From the NCBI RefSeq assembly GCF_035594125.1, contig NC_087173.1, forward strand, positions 10,397,986 to 10,461,985: a stretch of 64,000 nucleotides of DNA. The letters are read 5' to 3'. Shown here piece after piece: positions 1-11,455 of this stretch. The first letter of the stretch is position 1. Every line of letters starts with the position of its first letter. A program made the translations under genes and the position numbers. The notes below the pieces were generated by a model, which was not told the origin of the DNA, did no database searches, and worked only from the letters and a program-made list of their open reading frames with translations. The DNA comes from Scylla paramamosain. Taxonomy: Eukaryota > Arthropoda > Malacostraca > Decapoda > Portunidae.

Positions 1-240
1 ATTATATTCTTTTCCAGTTGCTTGTAGCTTGGGAGGCTTCAAACTCTTATTTGATACTTGATTTCAGAAAGCACTGTTACTACTACTACATGGGCCTTTG
101 TTACCAATCAAAAATGGTAGCTATCTTTGTATTTTACATGTTGATTGGTGACAGTTTCAGAAAATTTTATTCATAAAGCATGGAATTTTCTATAGTCTTC
201 ACTTGCATAGATTATTCCAAGAAACTTCTATTCTTAGCAA

Positions 241-372
<132 letters not shown>

Positions 373-630
373 GGTGTCATTTAAAGATATCAAAAACTGC
401 TTTTGATTGGAGTTGGAGTGTGGTGTTCTATTTCTGGATGAGATGATAGGTGGAAATATATAAGCATGTTTTATACAGGAACTACCACATTTAGGCTGGA
501 CAACTTCTTACAGCTTCTGGTTTCTTATATTCTTATGGTTTAAATAGGGAGTAGCAATCCATGTCATAGTGCTGCGTCAAGTTCTTCAATACAGTATTTC
601 ATTCCTTAAGTATTTGGCAACAGAAAATAA

Positions 631-633
<3 letters not shown>

Positions 634-696
<63 letters not shown>
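634..696. repeat. GA microsatellite
   Basis: About 62 bases of GA dinucleotides, followed directly by an 80-base stretch that reads like coding sequence but matches no family recognised here. Confidence 0.97.
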
Positions 697-699
<3 letters not shown>

Positions 700-936
700 G
701 TTGCCAGTGGACAGGTTTAATCTTAGAGACATACTGAAGAACCTGCTGCAAAACTGGGAAGTTATTGGTGAGGTTCAGATTTCAGTTAGAATATTCCTGT
801 ATTCCTGAGAAATTAAGGGGATGAATTCTGCCCCCATTAGCTGGTTAATGTTGTACTAAGCTACTTGAATAAGCCATCCAGTCCCATACCTAAGTGAAAG
901 TAAGGACATTAAATAAAATGATAATGATGATTGCAA

Positions 937-1332
937 TTGTTGAAAATGCAGGGGAACTATTTGCTACAGTTCATATATCTAAAACATACCCAGTGCAGTT
1001 GTTGAAAATGCAGGGGAACTATTTGTTACAGTTCATAAATCTAAAACGTATCCTGTCATTTCAGGGCAGAGTGTCAGGGAAACATCACTAGCTATACTCA
1101 TACTCACTACAAGAAGTTCACTACAGAATCTCACAAATCTAAAAAATACACCTGTCATTCCAGGGCTGAGAGCCAAGAAAACACCAATAACTAAATCTAA
1201 AGCATACATCCTCACTCCAGGACCAAATGTCAGGAAAACAACGGCTAAATCTAAAACATACATCCTCATTTCAGGACTGAATGTCAGGAAAACAATAGCT
1301 AAGTCTAAAATGTACATGTCTCCTCATTCCAG
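937..1332 (+). repeat. Degenerate tandem array of the RNase H1 exon start
   Basis: A unit of about 55-65 bases repeats from about 1041 up to the real exon boundary at 1332. Each unit contains a TCTAAAA-type segment, a pyrimidine run, a CAG acceptor-like site and a degenerate copy of the first bases of the following exon (GTGTCAGGAAAAC or close variants). The copy at 1058-1127 continues much further, through CACTACAAGAAGTTCACTACAGA, matching the exon at CGCTACAAGAAG. In front of this, a separate repeat of about 62 bases occurs twice (937-1000 and 1001-1050). The array therefore consists of duplicated 3' splice sites plus exon fragments. Confidence 0.85.
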
Positions 1333-4300
1333 GGCCGAGTGTCAGGAAAACATTAATGGCTACACTCGTCCTCGCTACAAGAAGTTTGCCACTGAGTCTG
1401 AAGCAAAGGAGTTTGTGCAAGAGAATGCCCTCACCTGCCCTGTGGTGGACCGAAGGGAGGCATCCAAGAAAGATGAGGACAATGGAGCTGCATCCGCCAG
1501 CCGTGAGTCTCGTGTGACTTCTTTATGCTGTAAACTTTGCAAACCTGACTTACTTTGCCTCAGATTACATTGCAGTGTAGTTCTCTATATGCACATAGCT
1601 TGAGTTCCAGTATGTTGTATCTTTGAACTGGTGTTATGTGTAAATGCATAAGGAGAGAATGTGAGGAGTAGGAAAAAATATTATTAGTCATCTGTTGCAT
1701 GTTGGATTTCGAACATTTTGCTGTAGTTATCATAAGTTGTTCTGATATAATTAGCATCTTATACATTTATGCAAACACATACTGCATCATTTACCTTTGA
1801 ACATTGTTTCTTCCTCTGTGAATGGCCTTATGATTATTTCTAAGTTTCTTCATCCATGTATGGCCATTTGATTATCTGTACCATTCATCAAGTATCCACA
1901 AATATTGACTTGACAGTATATGCTTGCTTATTTTTGTAAGCAGTCAGTCCTTCTTTAGAGTGTGTGATTGAAACCAGTACACTGTTCTTTCATAGGCACA
2001 GTTTGGTCCCGGCAGCTGTTGGTGCTTTAATCTTTCTGCCATTTTTATTGGGTACATGTAAGTTATGATGGTTACATGACAGATATTTGAGACTTTAAAC
2101 TATATTATGCTCATTTGTATTTATTTTGTTCATGTGTCTGCATGTGGTAATCTAACAAATACCCTACTTTTTTGCTCATTGGTAACTGATGGTTGAATAA
2201 TTTCTTTTCAGGAAAAAGTAATAGTATATTTCCCTAATTTTATTACTACATCACCTATGCTGTTGTGTTAGTGGGACTTAGTAGAGTGGCATAATTGAAC
2301 TAAATTGACAGGAAAAAACTGTGGTCATATACTAACATCTGGTTACATTTCTTAACACCTGGCATGCTTACATTTGCTGTTACTTGTCACAGGCAGATAA
2401 GAGGAATACAGACTGTAGTGATAGTATTGTTGCCTTTTGGTGGAAAATGGTTTACATGGGATTCTTTTCATTCTTTATTTTTGTATTATTCCAAAAGGTG
2501 TAAATATCTTTGGTGAATTTCAAATGTTCACAAATACTGATTCATAATTTTCAACATTCTAACTACAGAAAGTTTAAACTATACCATAAATGCCATTAAT
2601 GCCCTATAATTAAATCTGTCCATAAAAAATAACTAATATTTCCCTTAAGAAAGCCTTTGATACAGACCACTAACACCATGACTCACACTGCACCTCACCC
2701 CAGGTACCTATAATGGAGGCAACCTGAGTCCCACCCTGCTGGAGATGAAGGCCTCCATGAAGTGCCTGCAGAAGGACCTATCACAGCTGAGGACTCGCTT
2801 TGAGTTGTACATCGAAGACCGCGTCGGCACTGCCTGTTCTAAGCCTCTCCCTCCCTCCTCAGCTCCAGTGCAGAAGCGGAAACATGAGAGTGAGTCGGAG
2901 GAGGAGGGGGATGAGGACCAACCATCAAGCTCCAAGAAGCTGAACACAGAGGGCAAGGAAGGCGACAAGAGCAAGTTTAAGGTGGACAGTGACGGCTTCC
3001 TCATCGTGTACACAGACGGTGCGTGTTGGATGAATGGCAAACAGGGTGCCAAAGCAGGCATGGGTGTTTTCTTCGGCCAGGAGCATCCCCTGTGAGTAGT
3101 GACTGGTATGAATAGATTGTTGATTACTAACATTCATCCATTGCTCTCTGTTCTCAGCCTCGTATTTAGTGTTGTGTTGTGGAAAGGTGACTCTCGTTTC
3201 TAGCAGTCAAAGGTTAGATCAGTCAATTAACCTCTTTTTCTCCTTCACATCAGGGTTATTGTGTGTTTTGGTAAGGTCATATGGTTAGAGTGTTATGTTT
3301 TGGCAAGATCACTGTCACTATCTAGCAGCCAAGGGTTAGATCAGGAAGTGAACCTCTCAGTTTCTGCTCATCAGAGTTATAGTGTTGTGTTTTGGCAAGG
3401 TCAAAGGTTAGGTCACTCGGTTAACCTCTGTTTCTCCTCTTGTCAGTAATGTAGCCGAGCCAATAAAGGGACGAGCCACCAACAACAATGCGGAGATTCA
3501 GGCAGCCACATGTGCTCTGGAGTTGGCAAGATCTGCAGGTTAGTCACACCTGTTTGTCTATTTCTGTCTGTGTTTTTGTGTGTGTTTGTGCTTTTACTGT
3601 TTTCTTTTTCTTCCACTCGCTCTGTCCATTCATTTTTTTTTCTTCTTTTCTTTTTGTGTGTGTGTGTGTTTGTGCTTCATGAACCCAGTTGTAGTGTACA
3701 GGATTTGAATCAGAAATCCCATTGTCTTCATCTCTGTATCTGCTTATATCAAACTTGCTTGTGAAAGTTGTGGGTGTTCCTTGCATACACCTGTTCTTCA
3801 ACACATTCTAAGCATTAGTACTACATCCATTTGCCAAGCTAGTTTTCATGACAGTTTGTCTTTTAAGTTCCAATCTATTACCCTGTCTGAATTCCCTTAC
3901 ATCTTTTTTATATAAGATTTCTTCTTTGATAGTGTAATGTCCTGCTTTACTTTATATTTAAAGACCTGTGCTGCTTGATGTTTGAAAAAGAGACATGATC
4001 TTCAATTTTTTGTATTATGCAACACCTACTACCTTACTGATATGTCTTGTATTTTTTTCTGGTGTAGTACAAAGTATGAGTGTGTGGTGCTTATCTGAAC
4101 CACCCTGTACAGGATTGTCAGCCTGGTATTAAAATAGATAGATAATACAAAGGAGCAGGTATGTGATAATTTTTCCAATCGCCAGGCTTTTCCAAGGTTG
4201 CTGTACACACTGACTCCCAGTTCATGATTGACTGTGCCTCCTCCTGGATGAAGAACTGGAAAAAGAAGGGCTGGGTGAAGTCTGATGGCCAGCCAGTAAA

Positions 4301-4612
4301 GAACAAGGAAGAACTTATGGTCTTAGACTCAGCAATGGAGGATCTGGCTGTGAAGTGGGTGGGTATTAATGAGTTACAGAGATGTAACAGTAAATTGTTG
4401 CAGAAAGTGAGATATTTGGTGCTCTTAATGAGAAAAGTCCCATTGGTAATGGAGTGGTTGTTGGACATTCACGCATGATTTATGATCCTTCAGATATCAC
4501 ATTGGTACTGCTTTCTGATTATGATCCAACTTACCATATTTGCCGGCATATTAGACACCTCTGCATAAAAAATTGATAGTTTCATAAAGTTACCGAAAAA
4601 AAAAAATATATA

Positions 4613-4654
<42 letters not shown>

Positions 4655-6003
4655 TTACCTAGTTGTATTGTATAGGGTACGAGCCAAAGCTCATTTTTTC
4701 CTGTCTCCATAACCATATTATGATTTGTGTGTATGTGTGTGTGTGTGTGTTATGTAAGAGGGCCACTGGTCAAAGGCAACAAAAATTTTTAAATAAAAAG
4801 AAGGGCCCGCTTAATGCCAGTTACCATGGCAATGTCAGAAAAAAAAAAAAAAACTGTGTCTTGAAACCTCCCTCTTGAGAAGAGTTCAAGTCATAGGGAG
4901 GAGGTAATACAGAAGCAGGCAGGGAATTCCAGAGTTTACAAGAGAAAGGAATTAATGATTGAGAATACTCGTTAACTTTTGCATTAGAGAGGTGGACAGA
5001 ATAAGGATGAGAGAAAGAAGAAAGTCTTGTGCAGCCAGGCTGCAGGAGGGGAGGCATTTAGTTAGCAATATCAGAGGGGCAGTTAGCATGAAAATACCTA
5101 AAGATAATAAGAGCTGGAACATTGTAGCAATGAGAGAAAGGCAGTCAGTTAGAGGAGAGGAGTTGATAATATGAAAAGCTTTTGATTCCACCCTGTCTAA
5201 AATAGCAGTGAGTGGAACCCCCCCTCCTCAACATACACATGAAGCAGACTCCATACATGAACAGATAAGGCACCTGTTCAAAGTTAACAGCTGGAGTTGG
5301 GGGAGTGGGTGAGAAAAACTGACAGAGACGACACAGAATGCCTAACTTCATAGAAGCTGTTTTAGCTGGAGATGAGATGTGAAGTTTCCAGTTTAGATTA
5401 TAAGTAAAGGTCAGACTGAGGATCTTCAGTGTAGAAGAAGGGTACATTTGAGTGTCATTGAAGAAGAAGGATAACTGTCTGGAATGTCATGTCAAGTTGA
5501 TAGATGGAGGAATTGAGTTTTTGAGGCATTGAACAATACTGTGTTTGCTCTGCCCAATCAGAAATTTTAGAGAGATCAACTCAGGCATTCTCTTGCTTCC
5601 CTGTGTGAGCTGTTAATTATTGATGAAAAGACATGGAAAAGTGCAGGATGGTATTATCAGCATAGGAGTGGATAGGACAAGGAAGTTGGGTTTAGATCAT
5701 TGATTAATAATAGTTATTGGGTGACAAGACAGAACCCTGAAAAGCAACATTGTTAATAGACTTAGGAAAACAGTGACCATCCACCACAGCAGCAATAGAA
5801 CAGTCAGAAAGATGAAGCTACAGAGAGAAAGATAGAAGCTATAAGAGGATAGTTTGGAAATCAAAGCTTTGTGCCAAACTCTAACAAAAGCTTTTGATAT
5901 GTCTAAGGCAACAGCAAAAGTTTCACCAAGATCCCTAAAAGTGTGTGTATTTTGCCCTCACATCAGGTGCAGTGCTGTGGCTTTGCAGTACTACCATCAC
6001 ATC

Positions 6004-6064
<61 letters not shown>

Positions 6065-6437
6065 TATTAACAATATTTGTACTTGGTGGACTACTTCAAA
6101 TTCACACCTATAGGCATAGGCTTATGGGCCCAGGTGTCTATACTGCAGCTGCATTAGACTCGGTAATTATCAGATACTTTTTTCAAGAAAAAAATGCATC
6201 TAATGCACCAGCAAATATGGTAAATTCTGAGAAATGCTGTCTGCTCTACTATACATGCTTCCATAGTGGAATTCTTCTCTTTGGTTAACACTTTTCCCTA
6301 CACTGGCCAGTGTTCCAGAAGACATTGCATTGTTCCTCCTGCAGGTTCATGTGAAGGGTCATGCAGGACATGAGGGCAATGAGGAGGCAGACAAGCTAGC
6401 CCGGCAAGGAGCAAAGCAGTACAAAAGTGAGGCCTGA
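1333..6437 (+). CDS. RNASEH1: Ribonuclease H1, 5'-incomplete (five exons visible)
   Basis: Endonuclease that cuts the RNA strand of RNA:DNA hybrids, in nucleus and mitochondria in animals. Exons joined by GT/AG sites with matching phases: 1333-1502, 2704-3091, 3447-3538, 4186-4358, 6345-6437 (TGA stop), giving 304 visible residues. The first exon encodes the end of the hybrid-binding domain (RYKKFATESEAKEFV). The second gives an acidic, charged linker and then the catalytic domain start with YTDGACW. Later exons give NNNAEIQAA, HTDSQF, KGHAGHEGN and EEADKLAR. These supply the four carboxylates and the histidine expected of the RNase H fold (D, E, D, H, D), so the enzyme looks intact. The start codon, presequence and first half of the hybrid-binding domain are absent and presumably precede the window. 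Introns hold duplicated splice-acceptor arrays and LINE remnants. Known: family motifs. Inferred: function in this animal. Confidence 0.94.
3142..3446 (+). repeat. Tandem repeat of the acceptor region of RNase H1 exon 3447-3538
   Basis: Three units of about 70-120 bases, plus a partial first one, sit just upstream of the exon. Each runs from TTAGTGTTGTGTTTTGG through CTAGCAG and AAGGTTAGATCA to ACCTCT plus a pyrimidine run ending in CAG. Acceptor-like CAG ends fall near 3157, 3253, 3374 and 3446. Only the last is followed by coding sequence (NVAEPIKGRATNN). Confidence 0.85.
4615..4751 (-). mobile_element. 3' end of a CR1-like LINE between two GT/CA microsatellites
   Basis: GT runs at 4615-4652 and 4717-4751 enclose about 64 bases (TATTTACCTAGTTGTATTG ... 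CATAACCATATTATG) that match, on the minus strand, the last bases of the CR1-like element at 54383-55235. The element's 3' terminus reads CTAGGTAAATAC followed by CA repeats. Confidence 0.7.
4752..5942 (-). mobile_element. Non-LTR retrotransposon remnant, reverse transcriptase region (family A)
   Basis: Minus-strand reading in broken frames gives reverse-transcriptase landmarks in order: FAVALDISKAF (motif A, 5885-5935, with a later Asp changed to Val), a GSVLSP-like segment near 5725-5745, YADNTILHF near 5640-5667 (the usual YADD changed to YADN), then NLNWKLHIS, the VESKAF region and LWNSLPASV towards 4860. Stops and frameshifts make it dead. It lies in the last intron of RNase H1. Its 3' end at about 4752 abuts a GT microsatellite. 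The clade is not assigned. Confidence 0.85.
6010..6060. repeat. GA microsatellite
   Basis: About 51 bases of GA repeats in the last intron of RNase H1. Confidence 0.97.
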
Positions 6438-7658
6438 GCCAGACAACCACAGAGGCTGCACCAATGTTTTGTGAAAATGTGTGCTGTCTGCTGTGTGTCT
6501 GTGACCAGTTCAGGACATTCTCATAAGGTGTATGACTTATTTAACTATAAAGTATATTTTGATATAATCATTATCATCAAAAGTAGTCAAAGCTAGTCCA
6601 CTCCCAACTTGTGACATTTGTCTGTGTCTGTTATTTATGAGCTTTAGCTTACTCTTGACAAATTTACTGATTTTTCAACACCCAACTTTTGTAGAATTAC
6701 ACCTTGCTGCAAAGCCTTTCTTTAGTTCCTATGTAGCTTTGTTTGTCATGGAAATCATTTTGAAGGAGTTTCAATGAAGTGTCAGAATTGATGCATAAAT
6801 AAGCAGGATGACATTTTTCAACAGTCTGTATGTTTTGTTCTCATTATTTCTTGTGTGCTGGTGTAGCAGCTTAAACAAAATTAAGAGATATTTTTATTGT
6901 TACTTGAAGAATTTGTTTTGTCTGAAATACCAAAGCTTAAGGACTTGCTCTGCAACTCAGGAAGCCATTGTGGTATTCAGAGTTGATGTACATTTTATTT
7001 TCAGCAATGGAGATATATGAATTCACAGTTGTCAAAGGAAGTGAATCTCCCTGTGTGTAACTCAAAATGTCCATGTCAGCACTTTTCAACATGAGAACCT
7101 TTCCAGTGTGAGGAAGGTTAACCAACAGAAGAGTTAACATTTAGTTTCATGTTTACAAGCGAAAGTGACCGGTATTCTTGAGAGTTTTGGCTCAAGACTG
7201 CGTATGTTCAAAAATATGTATCTTTATTATGTACCTGGGCTGGCATTCTCAAATGTTTTGGCTTTTTATTTTAGCTACTTTTAACAGACTAGTGGAAGTT
7301 ATCGTGGTGTTTGAGGGCGTGTTCATTATTCTATCTTTATACCAGGCTGGCAATCCCACATGGAGTGACTCAAAGCACCACACACTCATACACACATCAT
7401 TCACACTCTTATCCCTACCATCCCCTGGTGGAAAGGGATATTTATTCTAGTGACAGTTTAACACAGGGTTGGAAAAAACCCAGGTTAAAAAAAAAAAAAA
7501 AAAACATTGGGTTTTTGGGGGGGTTTTATTGTTTTTTAGGGGTTTTATTTTTGGGGAGGTTTATTTTTTGTTTATTCCTCATATTTGTATGTCAGTCAGT
7601 CTGAATAAGCAATTAAAAGTACTCTAGAGTGAAACAAAAGGTTTGAAGTTTTTTTCCC

Positions 7659-7660
<2 letters not shown>
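6438..7660. other. 3' flank of RNase H1 and intergenic DNA
   Basis: No coding sequence recognised. The RNase H1 3' untranslated region must start at 6438, but no canonical AATAAA was seen within 400 bases. From 7342 to 7450 there is a member of a dispersed short repeat (GCTGGCAATCCCACATGG ... GGAAAGGGATA). At 7456-7530 an AACCCAGGTT-type motif with A and G runs may pair with a similar motif at 9100-9120. Confidence 0.5.
7342..7450 (-). repeat. Dispersed short repeat, about 110-130 bases (SINE-like)
   Basis: The same unit (CAGGCTGGCAATCCCA ... CATTCACACTCTTA ... GGAAAGGGATA) recurs at 12390-12470, 16258-16372, 36205-36290 and 39585-39690 in this orientation, and at 22490-22610 and 42180-42300 in the other. 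Some copies end in a GATA-like run. No convincing A or B box was seen, so the class is uncertain. Confidence 0.7.

Positions 7661-7661
<1 letters not shown>

Positions 7662-7752
<91 letters not shown>
7662..7752. repeat. CT microsatellite at a LINE 3' end
   Basis: About 90 bases of CT repeats. The adjoining bases CATGTTGGAGGGGCACCAGC begin the minus-strand 3' terminus of the next LINE remnant. Confidence 0.97.
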
Positions 7753-7756
<4 letters not shown>

Positions 7757-8860
7757 TTGGAGGGGCACCAGCCAAGAGCAACAATATTATAATATCAAAA
7801 AAAAAAAAAAAAAAAAAGGCCCACTGAGGTGCCAGTCCCTGAACAGAGTCAAAAGCAGTAATCAGAAATTACAGGATAATTCTTGAAACCTCCCTCTTGA
7901 AAGAGTTGAAATCTTATGAATGTAGAAATACAGAAGCAGGCAGGGAGTTCCAGAGTTTACCAGAGAAAGGGATGAATGATTGAGAATACTGGTTAACTTT
8001 TGCATTAGAGAGATGGACAGAATAGGATTGAGAGAAAGAAGAAAAGCTTGTGCAATGAAGCTGCTGGAGGACAAGAGGCATGCAATTAGCAAGATCAGAA
8101 GAGCAGTTGGCATGAAAATAGTGGTAGAAGATAGCAAGAGATGCAACATTGTGGCAATGAGAGAGGCTGAAGACAGTCAGTCAGAGGAGAGGAATTGATA
8201 AAATGAAAGGCTTTGGATTCCACCCTGTCTAGAAGAGTGGTATGAGTGGAATCCCCCCCCTCCCCCCGAGACGTGAAGCATACTCCATACATTGACAGAT
8301 AAGGCCCCTGTGCAGAGTTAACAACTGGAAGAGTGAGAAAAACTGGCAGAGACATCTCAGAACACTCAACTTCATAGAAGCCATTTTAGCTAGAGATGAG
8401 AGATGAGATGAGAGAAGCATACTCCATACATGGAGAGTTAGCAGCTAGGGGGTAAGAAAAACTTTTGGAGAACAATAGGAGGGACCCCATCAGGTTCATA
8501 AGCCTTCTGAAGGTTTAGGCCAGTGAGGGCATGGAAAACATCACTGCAAAGGATTTTAATGTGTAGCATGAAGTAGCCAGAGGGTGGAGGAGAGGGAGGA
8601 ACAAGCCTTGAATCATCAAAGATAGAGTTTTTAGTAAAGGTTCTTGAATCATCAAAAGATAGATTTTTTAGTAAAGGTTTGAGCAAAGAGTTCAGCTTTA
8701 GAAATAGATGTGATGGCAGTGGTGCCATCAGTTTGAGATAAAGGAGGGAAGGATGAAGAAGCAAAGTTATTGGAGATGTTTTTGGTGAGGTGCCACAAGT
8801 CACGAAAGGAGTTAGATCTTGAAAGATTTTGACGCTTTCTATTAATAATGGTTTAAGTCA
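7753..8860 (-). mobile_element. Non-LTR retrotransposon remnant with reverse transcriptase core deleted (family A)
   Basis: Same family as 4752-5942. From right to left on the minus strand it encodes first a segment upstream of the polymerase core (LNLQKAYEPDGVPPIVL, about 8480-8540). It then jumps, without motifs A or YADD, to the C-terminal part (LHRGLICQCMEYA, VESKAFHFINSSPLTDC, NSGTPCLL) ending near 7870. The missing middle shows an internal deletion of the catalytic core. Its 3' end carries a poly-A/T run and then a CT microsatellite. Confidence 0.82.
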
Positions 8861-9442
8861 TGCTGATACAGGTTGGTCTAGTAGGACAATGCCAGTGTGT
8901 TAACTTGTACTATACAGGAAATGAACAGGTCAGGCTTGTCTACTTTTACATTTTTTATGTATATGTACATATATATAGAGCTTATCAGTATGATATAGAA
9001 ATAAATTTTCATAAAATAAAATTTAAATTTAAAATATTTAAATTTTATTTTATTTATTTTTTTTTTATTTGTTTATTCATTTTTTTTGGTGGGGGGGTTT
9101 TAATGCAAACCCTGGTTTAATAAAGATTTGACATCATGAATAGGATAAAAGAACATGACTTTCCTCTCTTCGATCTTTGAAAGTAGTGCTTACGAGTCCA
9201 AGGCATTTCACAATATAATCCCTGAAAAGCAGTCCGTAGCAGCCAGTGGAAAACTAAACTAACTATAAGTACTACCGGAAGTAAAATATTTCCTTTCTGT
9301 CCTGTGGAAATGTTTGATACATCATTATGCACAGAGTTTATTAGGGATATTTGTTGTTAATTAATACTTGTGGTGCTTAATAAACTTATTAACAAATTAT
9401 GAGAGGCTTTAACTTTGTGGCATGTTCGATATGGAAGTGAAG

Positions 9443-9481
<39 letters not shown>

Positions 9482-10317
9482 CCATGCTGGAAGTGTCTTG
9501 GAGGAAGAGACAAAGGTAACAGTAAAACAATAGTGATCTTTATTAATGTAGATTATAGTTTTTCTTTTCTCACTTTTTTTTTTACAACTTTCTCGCTTAA
9601 CTCGACATGAATAGTAAAAGGATAATAAATGTCTCCACATTGGCATGTTGGTACTTCATTGTGGAAACAGAGGTTGCAAACTGGGAATTGGCAGATTTGG
9701 GGTAATAGTGAATATTTTAATATAAAGCAATTTAGTATATCATGTGGCACACTTTAGTATTAAATATTAGGCAGGTAAAAGGACCACAATGCTACACAGT
9801 TTTACATAATTTGGCACCTTTTGTAGTGCTTTTTAGGTGTGGTTCTTGCACTACCTGGATTACCAAGTTTCAATTCTGCTTTCAAGGCTATGGCAATTTA
9901 AATGTATCTCGCAGAAGTAACAGGCTGCTTTGTAGGCAGAGGCATATTTGCATGATGAACCATACACAGACATACTCTACATACTACAAAAAACACGCTC
10001 TGATTAGTTTGTGGGATATCTGTGCTTTTGCATATCACAAGACTTCATTCCTCCTTCACCTCAATATAAATCAAGTGTGGAGTTGGGTAATGTTGACTGG
10101 TTTTGAGGAAAACAAATACTGACCAAAGGAAATTGTTTTTATTGAAATGTTACATAATTATGGTAAATATGCGTCTCCTTCAGTACTTCTTGTACCCATA
10201 ATATCAACTGAAAATCAAAATATATCAAAAAGGATATACCAGTGGATCAGAGTAGTCTTGACCAAGGATTAACACTGGTAGGGTAAAGCTGACCACTTAC
10301 CTGAAATGTACCTACCT
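8861..10317. other. Intergenic DNA between RNase H1 and SQOR copy 1
   Basis: AT-rich, no gene recognised. Contains a T-rich stretch (9000-9100), a short CT microsatellite (9446-9476) and no second copy elsewhere in the window. The duplicated unit starts only at about 10318. Confidence 0.5.
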
Positions 10318-10652
10318 TGACTTTGACCCCACTCCTGTGACGTAACTAGCTCAAGAGCAGACAGATTCCAGTACCAGTTGCGAAAATAATATCACCCACT
10401 GCCCACATGGTCTAATTTGGCGATTGCAAACTGGAATTAGGGTTCATTTTATAATACTCTTCACTATATATTCCAAGCCTTCTGATATTCTTTCTTTCGC
10501 TCAAACTAGTATTCATTGAGTCTCCAAGATATGTTTTGAGAGCAGCTGAGAAAAAAAATGAGTTGACAGAGAGAGAGAGAGAGAGAGAGTTTATCATATT
10601 CCTATCTTAATTGTACCTACGGTTGGGTAAGACCTTAAAGACGACGACATGA

Positions 10653-10687
<35 letters not shown>

Positions 10688-11422
10688 AGCAGTCAACACG
10701 TGTGAGATAAAGCATAGTGTTTATTCTTCTATAAATAGCTGCAGGACTATCACCTGAGTACATTTATTTGAGCGATAAAATGAGGCATCCGGTGACAGTG
10801 ATAGAGAAGAATGATTATGTTTATACAAGATCATTCTTCCGTTATTAATACTATTGAGAGAGAATTGGTGGACTAGAGGATAACTTATGCTGGGTGTCAT
10901 GTTGTTTAAGCCTTTCATTGCTGTGGTCGTCTTTACATAACATTCAGAGCAGTATAGGAATATAGTTTTCATAGAGATATAGAGGAAAGAAAGAATAAGA
11001 AATTAATTTTCCATTTTCTAAACTAAAAAAGATTAAAAATGCAAAGGAATTATAGAAAAAAAAATATAGCATTGTCGGAAATGTATTCCATCAGGATAAT
11101 CATTTAATGGTGATGGGCATTATTGTCCACATTAATGAGCGGGTGAATCAGCAAGGACAGTTCCGTACTTCAGAACGCATTCCGAAGTCTATGCCAGTAT
11201 ATGCTCTCGCCTGCGATGGCAGCCGGTTCTTGCTCCGAAACTAGCCACAGGATATTTTCGGAAATACTCCCATTGTGATCCCTGCGCAAAGGTGGAGTTT
11301 GAATGTATAAAATCTAACCAAACCAAACCTAATTCAAACCAGTCTAGCGTGTTCAAAAGGGATTGGCACCTATTCTTCCAGACTTTGGAAATATGTCTCC
11401 CTGATCCTTCCCCGCTCCCCGC

Positions 11423-11455
<33 letters not shown>

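Noticed and set aside
937..1332. CRISPR-like array
   Set aside because: Units are degenerate, lack regular repeat/spacer structure and align with the neighbouring exon; the genome is eukaryotic.
2708..3133. 141-codon minus-strand frame
   Set aside because: Antisense shadow of the RNase H1 exon at 2704-3091; the plus strand gives recognisable RNase H1 protein.
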